A stretch of DNA of 64,000 nt, taken from the NCBI GenBank assembly GCA_025361625.1, contig JANYKL010000078.1:18874-82873 (forward strand), read 5' to 3'. The notes beneath the pieces were generated by a model that was not told where the DNA came from, did no database searches, and saw only the letters and a program-made list of their open reading frames with translations. Positions 19,195 through 28,332 of this stretch are shown here, in pieces. The DNA comes from Acidobacteriaceae bacterium (lineage in GTDB: Bacteria > Acidobacteriota > Terriglobia > Terriglobales > Acidobacteriaceae). Positions within the stretch are counted from its first letter, which is position 1. Every line of letters starts with the position of its first letter. Position numbers and translations under genes: made by a program.

Positions 19195-20280
19195 GTGGCC
19201 GCTCTTAAAAAGATTGCCGCGATTCCGGGCGATGGCATCGGGCAAGAAGTCATTCCGCAAGCGCTTAAGGTCGTGCAAGCGACCGGAGCGGCAATTGAGT
19301 TCACCCAATTCGATTGGGGCGCCGATCGCTTCCTCGCCGACTCGACCACCGTCCCAACGGATGGTTTCACCATGCTGGCGCGCGATTTCGAGGCCATTCT
19401 CGTCGGCGCTTTTGGGGACCCCCGCATCGCTTCGAATATTCATGCCAAGGAAATCCTCTTGGGCATGCGCACCAAGATGGACCTTTTTGCCAACGTCCGA
19501 CCCGTGCGTTTGATGGATGAATCGCTGTGTCCCCTGAAATCCGTGAAGCCGGAAGATCTGGACTTCACCGTCATCCGCGAAAATACCGAGGGTGTGTACG
19601 GCGATTCCGGCGGAGTGTTCAAGCTGGGAACTCCAGACGAAGTTGCCATCCAGGAGGACATCAACACCCGAAAAGGAGTGGAGCGAATCATTCGTTATGC
19701 CTTCGAATATTGTTCGAACAGCAAGAAAATGAATGGTTCGCCGCGGCGTCGTGTGCTGATGTGTGACAAGTCGAACGCAATGACTCACGCCGGCGGATTG
19801 TGGCAGCGAACCTTTAAAGACGTCGCCCGCGATTTTCCGAAGATTGAGACCCAACACATGTACGTCGACGCCTTGTGCATGCAAATGGTGCGAGATCCGC
19901 GCAACTTTGACGTAATTGTGACCAATAATATGTTTGGCGACATCATCACCGATCTTGCTGCCGGCCTTCAAGGTGGGCTGGGAGTAGCGGCCAGCGGAAA
20001 TCTGCGTCCTCGGCACACTTCCATGTTCGAACCCGTTCACGGTTCGGCCCCGCCGATCGCCGGCAAGAACGTGGCGAATCCACTTGGAGCAATCTTGACC
20101 GCAGCCATGATGTTGGCGCACCTCGGTCTCGACCAACCCGCCCGCAAAATCGAATCGGCCGTGCTTGCCGCCGTGCGCGAAAAAAAGACTACCGCGGACA
20201 TCGGCGGCACTCTCGGCACCGAGCAAGCCGGAGAGTGGATCGCAAGCAAAGTTTCGACCAGTAAAGATCTCGACTACTAA
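19195..20280 (+). CDS. isocitrate/isopropylmalate/tartrate dehydrogenase family protein
   Basis: IAAIPGDGIGQEVIPQALKVV...DFTVIRENTEGVYGDSGG...DKSNAMTHAGGLWQRTF...IVTNNMFGDIITDLAAGLQGGLGVAASGN; GTG start. Confidence 0.93.
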   Translation: MAALKKIAAIPGDGIGQEVIPQALKVVQATGAAIEFTQFDWGADRFLADSTTVPTDGFTMLARDFEAILVGAFGDPRIASNIHAKEILLGMRTKMDLFANVRPVRLMDESLCPLKSVKPEDLDFTVIRENTEGVYGDSGGVFKLGTPDEVAIQEDINTRKGVERIIRYAFEYCSNSKKMNGSPRRRVLMCDKSNAMTHAGGLWQRTFKDVARDFPKIETQHMYVDALCMQMVRDPRNFDVIVTNNMFGDIITDLAAGLQGGLGVAASGNLRPRHTSMFEPVHGSAPPIAGKNVANPLGAILTAAMMLAHLGLDQPARKIESAVLAAVREKKTTADIGGTLGTEQAGEWIASKVSTSKDLDY

Positions 20281-20298
20281 GCTCGACCACTAAAGATT
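20254..20298. repeat. 3-unit degenerate repeat spanning the dehydrogenase stop codon
   Basis: tcgaccagtaaagatc | tcgactactaagc | tcgaccactaaagatt; the TAA stop is in the middle unit. Confidence 0.75.
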
Positions 20299-20320
20299 AA
20301 GTCTGCCAATACGAGGGAGC

Positions 20321-21949
20321 ATGAAAGTCGTGAATGTTTCTGGCCGCGCTCTTTTTTTGTCCTTAACATTAACGTCTTTTGCATTTCTCGCGGTTTTTGC
20401 AGCAACTTGCGGCGACGCGTGGAGTCAACTGGATCGTCCAGAAGGTCCGCCGGCCGAAGATCGACCCGCTCCATCCGCGAGAGGCTCGCAACCGAACCCC
20501 GAGCCCCCAGCTCTCGAAAAGGTCGCGCCCGAAAAAATCATCTCTCCCAAAGAAGCGAAAGAACTATTCCGCTCTGTCGATGAAATTTTGCAATTTGCGA
20601 GCGAAGATACCGGGCTCCCGATCAAGCGAAAGGTTAACCGCAGACTAACCAAGCGAGATGAAGTGCAAGCCTATATCGAAAAAAACCTCCGCGAAGATAA
20701 GGACGCACAGCGCCTCGAGCGCTCATCCGCGGTCTTGAAAAAATTCGGCCTACTGCCTCGCAACTTCAATCTTTCTACATTCCTCGTGCAGATGCTGCGC
20801 GAGCAGGTCGCGGGATATTACGACCCGAAGACGACCTCAATCAACCTGTTGAACTGGCTCGATCAGGATCAGCAAAAGCCGGTGCTTGCCCATGAATTGA
20901 CGCACGCGCTGCAAGACCAATCGTTCGGCCTCGAAAAGTTCATGAAATCTCCGGAGGATGACGACTCCGCTAAGAGGTCGAAAACTCCGACCATCGACGA
21001 CATTCGAACCGATGAGCAAAGTTCAGCGAGACAAGCAGTCGTCGAAGGCCAGGCGATGGTCGTTCTTCTTGATTACACCCTCGCGCCCACCGGCAAAACG
21101 CTCCTCGACTCTCCGCAGATCGTTGAAGCTTTAAAGCAGGGCATGCTGGTGGGGTCAGCTGATTCACCCGCCTTTCGCGATGCGCCGATTTTTTTAAAAG
21201 AAGAGTTGACCTTCCCCTACCGCTTCGGGCTCGATTTCACCGCCGCTCTGCTCAAGGCCGGCGGCAAGCAACTCGCCTATGCCGGCGCCTTCACGAACCC
21301 TCCAAAGACGACCCGCGAAATCATGGAGCCTCAAACATATCTGGAGCGCGAAACGCTCGAACCTTTAAAAATTATCGACATGCAGAAAGATTTCAAAGAC
21401 TACGACGCTTTCGATATCGGAGCGATGGGAGAATTTGACGTCGACATTCTTGTCGAGCAATTCGGCGGGCGGGACGAGGCGGATGCGATCTATCCGGAAT
21501 GGCGGGGCGGATACTATTTCGCCGGAAAATCGAAGGCAGACAAGAATGCTCCCATCGTCATCTGTTACGTGTCCCGCTGGTCCGACGCGTCGAAGGCGGC
21601 GGAATTCGCGGCGGTCTATGCCAAATCACTCGCGAAACGCTATGACAAACGGCAAGGTCTTGGCGCGGATGGCAAGATCGAGGAGGCCGCCCCTCCGCCC
21701 GAGTCATGGCGCACGCTGCGAGGTCGCCACGCCTGGCTTACCGAAGAAGGAGTTGTAACCATCGAGGTTCGCGATGACACCGTGATGGTAAGCGAAGGCT
21801 TCGATGCCGCAACGACCGAGCGTGCCACCGATGACCTTTGGCCGTCAGAGGATAGGAACCAGCATGAAAGCGACAAGAAAGATCGCGACAAGCATGATGG
21901 CGACAAGAATGACAACAAAGTCCAGCAGCCTTCGCCCGTTAACCCATAA
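20321..21949 (+). CDS. secreted hypothetical protein with gluzincin-like HExxH motif
   Basis: N-terminal hydrophobic signal; GYYDPKTTSINLLNWLDQDQQKPVLAHELTHALQDQSFGLEKF (HELTH); D/K-rich C-terminal tail SDKKDRDKHDGDKNDNK. Confidence 0.75.
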   Translation: MKVVNVSGRALFLSLTLTSFAFLAVFAATCGDAWSQLDRPEGPPAEDRPAPSARGSQPNPEPPALEKVAPEKIISPKEAKELFRSVDEILQFASEDTGLPIKRKVNRRLTKRDEVQAYIEKNLREDKDAQRLERSSAVLKKFGLLPRNFNLSTFLVQMLREQVAGYYDPKTTSINLLNWLDQDQQKPVLAHELTHALQDQSFGLEKFMKSPEDDDSAKRSKTPTIDDIRTDEQSSARQAVVEGQAMVVLLDYTLAPTGKTLLDSPQIVEALKQGMLVGSADSPAFRDAPIFLKEELTFPYRFGLDFTAALLKAGGKQLAYAGAFTNPPKTTREIMEPQTYLERETLEPLKIIDMQKDFKDYDAFDIGAMGEFDVDILVEQFGGRDEADAIYPEWRGGYYFAGKSKADKNAPIVICYVSRWSDASKAAEFAAVYAKSLAKRYDKRQGLGADGKIEEAAPPPESWRTLRGRHAWLTEEGVVTIEVRDDTVMVSEGFDAATTERATDDLWPSEDRNQHESDKKDRDKHDGDKNDNKVQQPSPVNP

Positions 21950-22016
21950 AAACCGTCTTGTATAATCACAAGTTCTCAGAACTTCGGCGAGATCCCCGGT
22001 TCAATCAGGAGCGCAA

Positions 22017-22880
22017 TTGCAGCAAGCGGAGATAGGAATTATTGGCGGCAGTGGTCTGTATCACATGCCGGGATTCAAGGATCCATACGAGCAACGGCAG
22101 CAAACGCCCTTCGGCGATCCATCTGACTCGTATATTCTGGGAAGCCTCGCCGGACGCAAAGTTGCCTTCCTCGCCCGCCACGCGCGTGGGCACAAGCTCC
22201 TGCCAAGTGAATTAAATTTCCGCGCCAACATTTACGGATTTAAGCAGCTTGGAGTGGAGAGGATCATTTCCGTTTCAGCCGTCGGCTCTCTAAAAGAGGA
22301 GCACAAGCCTCTCGACTTCGTGATCCCCGATCAATTCTTTGACCGCACGCGCCATCGCATTGACACTTTTTTCGGAGACGGGATCGTTGCCCATGTTGGC
22401 TTTGGCGATCCCGTGTGCGGAGAGATGACAAACATTATCAACCAGGCCTGCGCCTCCGCGAACGTCACCGGAAAACTCGGCGGCACCTACGTTTGCATGG
22501 AGGGCCCGCAGTTCTCGACCAAGGCAGAATCCAACGTCTATCGCAGCTGGGGAGCTGATGTCGTTGGCATGACCAACCTGCAGGAAGCGAAATTGGCGCG
22601 CGAAGCGGAGATCTGCTACGCGACCGTTGCCATGGTGACGGACTACGACTGCTGGCATCCGCACCACGACTCCGTAACCGTAGACCAGATAGTCGCGGTG
22701 CTTACCAAAAATGCCGAAAACGCTGCAATGGTTGTGCAGCACTCGGTCGCGGCAATGCCAACTGCCCGATCCTGCAAGTGTGGATCAGCTCTCGCTCACG
22801 CCATTCTTACCGATCCCGCGAAAATTCCATTGGCCACAAAGAATAAGCTCAAGCTGATCTTAGAGAAATATTTGACCTAA
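22017..22880 (+). CDS. mtnP: S-methyl-5'-thioadenosine phosphorylase
   Basis: [15 protein letters not shown]...[42 protein letters not shown]...[59 protein letters not shown] start. Confidence 0.95.
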   Translation: MQQAEIGIIGGSGLYHMPGFKDPYEQRQQTPFGDPSDSYILGSLAGRKVAFLARHARGHKLLPSELNFRANIYGFKQLGVERIISVSAVGSLKEEHKPLDFVIPDQFFDRTRHRIDTFFGDGIVAHVGFGDPVCGEMTNIINQACASANVTGKLGGTYVCMEGPQFSTKAESNVYRSWGADVVGMTNLQEAKLAREAEICYATVAMVTDYDCWHPHHDSVTVDQIVAVLTKNAENAAMVVQHSVAAMPTARSCKCGSALAHAILTDPAKIPLATKNKLKLILEKYLT

Positions 22881-23043
22881 TCATCGCTGCCCGGCAGGGC
22901 GCTGTCTGATTTCGCTATTCGCGATAACGAGTATTGTTAATCAGTATTTTCAATCAGAGTTTTTTCAGTAGTCGGTACTTTGAATCTAGTCTTACTCTTA
23001 CTGCCGACTTACTGCGCCTTACAGCTTTTTATTGCGGAGAATC

Positions 23044-23967
23044 ATGAGCATTCTGGTCGTAGGTTCCGTCGCATTCGACACCATCGCCACGCCTTCCGGA
23101 CGAGTGACAGATATCCTCGGAGGAGCCGCCACGTACTTCTCTTTGGCAGCCAGCTATTTCACCGAGGTGCGAGTTGTTGCTGTCGTTGGAGACGATTTCA
23201 CCGCCGAGAACGAAGCCGTCTTCACCAAACGCGGGATCGACACTCGCGGAATCGAGCGAACGAAGGGAAAAAGTTTTCGCTGGGGAGGCCGGTACCTCGA
23301 TAATCTCAATGAAGCCAAAACTGACTTTACCGAACTGAACGTGTTCGAGAAATTTCAGCCGCGAATTCCCAAAGAATACGCCGATACCCAGTTCCTCTTT
23401 CTCGCAAACATTCATCCATCGCTTCAACTGGCGGTCAGGCAAGAAATGAACAAAGTGAGCTTGACCGGCGGCGACACCATGAATTTCTGGATTCAAGGAA
23501 CGCCTGACGAATTAAAACAAACTTTGAAGTCGGTTGACGTTTTGCTCATCAATGACACCGAGACGAAAATGCTGGCCGCAGAAAAGAATCTTTTGCGCGC
23601 CGCCAATAAGGTTATCGCTCTGGGGCCAAAGGCGCTGGTCGTGAAGCACGGCGAATACGGCGCCACGATATTTTTCCGCGAAAACGCTTTCGGAGTCGGG
23701 TCCCATCCTTTTCGCGCTCCTGCCTTGCCTATCGACGAGGTCAAAGACCCCACCGGCGCGGGCGATTCCTTTGCCGGAGGCTTCTTGGGTTACATCGCCT
23801 CTCAAGGCGAGATCAATCGCGAAGTGTTGAAGCGGGCCTTATTTTACGGTGGCGTGATGGGATCATTCGCCGTGGAGCGCTTTGGAACAGAGCGCCTGCA
23901 ACAGTTATCCCGCGAAGAAATCGATGCCCGCTTTGAAATCTTTCGCGAACTCACTCACCTGGATTAG
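23044..23967 (+). CDS. PfkB-family carbohydrate/nucleoside kinase
   Basis: SILVVGSVAFDTIATPSGRVTDILGGAATYFSLAAS...KDPTGAGDSFAGGFLGYIA. Confidence 0.9.
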   Translation: MSILVVGSVAFDTIATPSGRVTDILGGAATYFSLAASYFTEVRVVAVVGDDFTAENEAVFTKRGIDTRGIERTKGKSFRWGGRYLDNLNEAKTDFTELNVFEKFQPRIPKEYADTQFLFLANIHPSLQLAVRQEMNKVSLTGGDTMNFWIQGTPDELKQTLKSVDVLLINDTETKMLAAEKNLLRAANKVIALGPKALVVKHGEYGATIFFRENAFGVGSHPFRAPALPIDEVKDPTGAGDSFAGGFLGYIASQGEINREVLKRALFYGGVMGSFAVERFGTERLQQLSREEIDARFEIFRELTHLD

Positions 23968-24022
23968 CTTGGCGTGCTGGATAACGTTCGATAAAGTGAA
24001 AAAGCAAAAGCGCGACGCTATC

Positions 24023-25723
24023 GTGACAAAACAAGCCGGCACCCCGCCCGACATTAGTGTTGCGCAGCTCGGCGGCTTGGCCTTGCTAACTTCTCTCTTC
24101 TCTTTTTTTTATTACTACCAGCATCACGACCTTCTTCTTTATGGAGACGCCGTTGCTCATATCAACATTGCTCGCCGCGTGTTCGACTCTCAAACCCCCG
24201 GATTACTCCAGTTGGGCACCGTGTGGCTCCCACTGCCTCATCTGCTTATGATCCCGTTTGTTTTCGCCGATAAGTTATGGCAAAACGGCGCCGGAGGATC
24301 TTTTCCCTCAATGGTCGCCTATGTGTTCGGCGTAGTCGGGATCTTTCAACTGGTGCGAGGCTTTCTCGCCTCTAATCTGGTCGAGAAGCCAGAAGAAAAG
24401 ATGGCGGCGTCGGTTGGGGCGTGGATTGCCGCGTTCGTCTACGCCGCGAATCCGAACCTGATCTACCTCCAGACGACTGCGATGACCGAATCGCTTTATC
24501 TTTGTCTGTTCATCTGGGCAGTTGTTTTTTTTGCCAGGTTTCTCGAATTATCGAGCCGTGAAAACTCGCTAAGCCATTCCAAAGCGCACACCAAGACAAC
24601 AGCGATGAATGATCTCATGCGTTGTGGATTATGTCTCGCGGCAGCTGAACTGACTCGATACGACGGATGGTTTCTGGCTGGTGGGCTCGCAATTTGCGTC
24701 CTCGCTTCCGTGGCGGCCAGAAATATCAGCAGCGATCGAAACGACATCCGCACAGCTCGAAAATTCGCCAGTATGTTTCTTGGGATTATCGCTTGCCCCC
24801 CGCTGCTATGGCTCGCCTACAACCGTGCCATCTACGGCAATGCTCTTGAATTCGCCACCGGATCGTTCTCAGCCAAAGCCATCCAGTCGAGGGTCAATGC
24901 GCCCAACCCCGCCCTGCACAACCTGCTCACCGCCGGCACATACTTTTTGAAATCGGCGCAATTGAATATGGCCGCAGCGAACTGGGGCCGCCTCTGGCTC
25001 GCCGCTGCGATCTGCGCGCTTCTCCTCATCACATTCAAAATGCGCCGACGCGCATTGCCGTTCTCTTGCCTGTTGCTTCCAATACCTTTTTACGCATATT
25101 CCATTGCCTATGGATCGGTGCCGATTCACGTTTCTACCTGGTGGCCGTTCGCCACTTTTAACCAGCGCTATGGTCTTCAACTGCTTCCGCTCTTCGCAGT
25201 CTCCGCCGGATTGCTGGCCGCTTTTCTGTTCCGGTTGAGCGCCGGTCAAAGACACAGATGGAAAATTGCGACAGCTCTTCTCGCCTTAGTGGTGGTCAGT
25301 TACGCGTCCGTATGGCGAGCCGAGCCGCAATGTTTTACTGAAGCGCGCAGAAATTGGGCGCTGCGACACCCGCTGAACGCTTCTGTGCAGCGCTTGATTG
25401 CCACCTTCCCGCATCAATCTATCTACCTGATGGATCTGAGCGAACACGTGGGCGTAATGGAGCAGGCTGGCATTCCGCTACGCCAGGTGATCAACAGCGA
25501 AAACCGGCGCTTATGGATGAGGCCGGACGACCCAAATGGGGTGTGGGAGAGGGCTTTGGCTGATCCCGTCAGGCATGTGGACTTCGTGATTGCCTTCGAT
25601 GGTGACCTGGTAGACAGGTTGGTCGACAAGTCAAATCTTTTCGAATATGCGGAACTGGATGCAAGCGGACAAGGGTCGGCAAAGATTTATGCCACTAACC
25701 GCCTGCCGGCGCACGCGCAGTAA
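24023..25723 (+). CDS. multi-pass membrane protein, GT-C glycosyltransferase-like
   Basis: Many hydrophobic segments; LLLYGDAVAHINIARRVFDSQTPGLLQLGTVWLPLPHLLMIPF; GTG start chosen after the preceding gene's stop. Confidence 0.75.
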   Translation: MTKQAGTPPDISVAQLGGLALLTSLFSFFYYYQHHDLLLYGDAVAHINIARRVFDSQTPGLLQLGTVWLPLPHLLMIPFVFADKLWQNGAGGSFPSMVAYVFGVVGIFQLVRGFLASNLVEKPEEKMAASVGAWIAAFVYAANPNLIYLQTTAMTESLYLCLFIWAVVFFARFLELSSRENSLSHSKAHTKTTAMNDLMRCGLCLAAAELTRYDGWFLAGGLAICVLASVAARNISSDRNDIRTARKFASMFLGIIACPPLLWLAYNRAIYGNALEFATGSFSAKAIQSRVNAPNPALHNLLTAGTYFLKSAQLNMAAANWGRLWLAAAICALLLITFKMRRRALPFSCLLLPIPFYAYSIAYGSVPIHVSTWWPFATFNQRYGLQLLPLFAVSAGLLAAFLFRLSAGQRHRWKIATALLALVVVSYASVWRAEPQCFTEARRNWALRHPLNASVQRLIATFPHQSIYLMDLSEHVGVMEQAGIPLRQVINSENRRLWMRPDDPNGVWERALADPVRHVDFVIAFDGDLVDRLVDKSNLFEYAELDASGQGSAKIYATNRLPAHAQ

Positions 25724-25786
25724 TTCGGCACATGTCTCGCAAATTCGGGGCTGGTGATAAAATCCGCAGCTAATCGGCGTAAAATC

Positions 25787-26488
25787 GTGAACCCACATCA
25801 CATTTACGAAATGCTCCACAATCAAGCGGGAGGCGCTCTCAGTTCGACTCTGGCGCGTCTGGTCTTAGCAACGATCTTGGGCGGACTCATCGGCCTGGAG
25901 CGGCAATTGCGGCATAAGCCTGCGGGATTGCGCACGAATATGTTTATCTGTTTCGGCGCCGCAATGTTTACGATTCTGTCCAAACAATTGGCCGGCACGG
26001 AGTCTGACAGTGCGCGTATTGCTGCTCAAATCATTCCAGGTATCGGTTTCATCGGCGCCGGCTCTATCTTGCACGCCCGCGCATCGGTGACCGGACTTAC
26101 CACCGCCGCAACCCTTTTTGTGGTCGCCTCCATCGGCATGGCTGCTGGCGGCGGCCTTTACCTGATCGCCTGCTGGGCTGCCGCGATGATTTTGGTGTCG
26201 CTCGAAGTTCTCGGCCGCATCGAATCACGCTTTGCTTTAAAAATGTTTGTCGCGACCTTTCAGGTTACGGGACGAAGCATCGATGGCATGTTGCGCGAAG
26301 TCAATCGCGTCCTTGACGGCGAACAGGTGAAGATGCAAAGCATCCACATTGCTGAAGCGCCGCCAGACTTTCGACTAGTATTTTCGGTGAACTGTGAGCA
26401 CGAGGAGGGAAGAGTCCTGTCGATCCGTCTGCGCGAATCGGATGCCTTCGCCAGTGTAACCGCGCTCGGCGCCATTGAACACGAATGA
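25787..26488 (+). CDS. MgtC/SapB family protein
   Basis: ILGGLIGLERQLRHKPAGLRTNMFICFGAAMFTI...IAAQIIPGIGFIGAGSILHARASVTGLTTAATLFVVASIGMAAGGGLY. Confidence 0.93.
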   Translation: MNPHHIYEMLHNQAGGALSSTLARLVLATILGGLIGLERQLRHKPAGLRTNMFICFGAAMFTILSKQLAGTESDSARIAAQIIPGIGFIGAGSILHARASVTGLTTAATLFVVASIGMAAGGGLYLIACWAAAMILVSLEVLGRIESRFALKMFVATFQVTGRSIDGMLREVNRVLDGEQVKMQSIHIAEAPPDFRLVFSVNCEHEEGRVLSIRLRESDAFASVTALGAIEHE

Positions 26489-27303
26489 GCGTCATCTCTT
26501 TCACTAAGGCCACAGCATGCGGTAACACTTTTATCCTGATTGACCGCATCGACAGCGATCCCAACAACCCTCCTCAGTCTGACGCGGACCTCTCCTTTTT
26601 GAGCCACTGCTTATGCGATCCGCACTTCGGAGTGGGAGCGGACGGCGTGGAATGGCTTTTCCCGGATACTGAAGCCGACGTGCTCGCTCGACTTTTCAAC
26701 GCCGACGGCTCAGAGGCGGAAATCTCGGGCAACGGTACCCGTTGCGTCGCTGCCGAGATTTGTTCTCGCGCGCATTCCGATCGTAGCGAGCGCGAAGTCG
26801 TCATCCGGACGGGCGCAGGTATCAAGACTTGTCGGCTCACCGCCCGCCGCGGCAATACGTTTGAATTTGAAACCGATATGGGAGTGCCGCAGATCGCGGG
26901 CGACCTGCTACTCGAGACAATGTGGGTGAAAGCCACGGGTATGCAAGTCTCGATGGGGAATCCGCACTACGTAATTTTTGTCGGGAATTTTCGCGACGGT
27001 TGGCAAAAAGAGGCGTCGCTCATCGGCAGCCAGCCCCAGTTTGAGCAGGGAACTAACGTCGAATACGCCACGGTTCGCGGCCCGAATGAAATTGAAATTC
27101 GTCTGTTCGAGCGCGGAGTCGGTGAAACCCCATCTTCCGGCACCGGGTCCTGCGCAGCGGCCGTCGCAGCCATTGCAACGAATCGCGTCGTGTCTCCCGT
27201 AACTGTCATAGCTCCGGGCGGGTCGCAGACCGTACGTTGGGAGGATCGCGTATATCTAAAAGGTGCCGCCACGATCATCTGCAAGGGCGAATTCTTCATT
27301 TAA
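26485..27303 (+). CDS. dapF: diaminopimelate epimerase
   Basis: FTKATACGNTFILID...GVGADGVEW...FNADGSEAEISGNGTRCVA...MGNPHYVIF...ERGVGETPSSGTGSCAAAVAA. Confidence 0.96.
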   Translation: MSVISFTKATACGNTFILIDRIDSDPNNPPQSDADLSFLSHCLCDPHFGVGADGVEWLFPDTEADVLARLFNADGSEAEISGNGTRCVAAEICSRAHSDRSEREVVIRTGAGIKTCRLTARRGNTFEFETDMGVPQIAGDLLLETMWVKATGMQVSMGNPHYVIFVGNFRDGWQKEASLIGSQPQFEQGTNVEYATVRGPNEIEIRLFERGVGETPSSGTGSCAAAVAAIATNRVVSPVTVIAPGGSQTVRWEDRVYLKGAATIICKGEFFI

Positions 27304-27324
27304 AATGAAACACTTCCGAAAGCG

Positions 27325-28281
27325 ATGGCCTCTATCCCAACTCGCATAAAACCCCCGTCGTTGCGTCGCGGAGACAAAGTCGCCGTCGTTGCCCCAGCGT
27401 CGAACATCAAGCGAGACGCCCTGGAGAAAGGCTGTTACGGCTTACGGAATCTAGGTTACGAACCGGTTTTCTCTGAATCCATCTTTGATCGCGACCTTTA
27501 TTTTGCGGGCTCCATTCAACGGCGCGTACGTGAATTGGAAGAAATGTTCCTGCGCGAAGACGTGCGAGCAATCATCTGCGCCCGCGGAGGATACGGATCA
27601 AACTACCTTTTGCCGGGACTGAGCCCCGCCGCCCTCAATCTTAAAAAAATCCTTAACCACCCGAAAATCTTTGCCGGGCACAGCGATCTCACCTCCTTGC
27701 TCACCACCTTCACCGACGCGCTGAACCTGGTTACATTTCACACTCCGATGGTGAACAAAGATTTCGCGGCTGAAGATGGAGTCGACCTAGCCTCCTGGCG
27801 CAGCGCCGTCGAAGGTTCGAATGAATGGGAAATTGGCGCGGGTTCGGGTGCGAGGCCGCTGATTCCGGGACAAGCCGAGGGAACTCTCTACGGCGGCTGT
27901 CTCTCTATCCTGGTGGCGGGCATGGGCACGCACTACGACATTCAAACCGCCGGCACAATTTTGTTCCTCGAAGACGTCGCTGCCAAGCCTTTTCAAATCG
28001 ATCGCATGCTCATGCAAATGAAATTAGCGGGTAAATTCAAGGGCGTGCGCGGCATCGTCTTCGGCGAGATGCTCGATTGCGTGCAACATTCCACACAAGA
28101 CTACACGCTAGAGGAAGTAGTGATGCGAGTCGTCGGCGACCTCGGCATACCCGTGGCATTTGGACTGCGTTCCGGACACGTTACGCGCGCCAACATCACT
28201 TTGCCCTTCGGCGTCAGAGCGCAGCTTGAGGTCTCCGGCGACGTAAAATTGACAATTCTAGAGGCCGCAACCGCCGGGTAA
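27325..28281 (+). CDS. ldcA: LD-carboxypeptidase (S66 family)
   Basis: RRGDKVAVVAPAS...AIICARGGYGSNYLLPGL...FAGHSDLTSLLT...YGGCLSIL...FLEDVAAKPFQIDRMLMQMKLAGKFKGVRGIVFGEM. Confidence 0.93.
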   Translation: MASIPTRIKPPSLRRGDKVAVVAPASNIKRDALEKGCYGLRNLGYEPVFSESIFDRDLYFAGSIQRRVRELEEMFLREDVRAIICARGGYGSNYLLPGLSPAALNLKKILNHPKIFAGHSDLTSLLTTFTDALNLVTFHTPMVNKDFAAEDGVDLASWRSAVEGSNEWEIGAGSGARPLIPGQAEGTLYGGCLSILVAGMGTHYDIQTAGTILFLEDVAAKPFQIDRMLMQMKLAGKFKGVRGIVFGEMLDCVQHSTQDYTLEEVVMRVVGDLGIPVAFGLRSGHVTRANITLPFGVRAQLEVSGDVKLTILEAATAG

Positions 28282-28332
28282 CTCAATCTGTATATCCAAA
28301 CTCGACCAACCAATTAAAATGAACACACTTAC

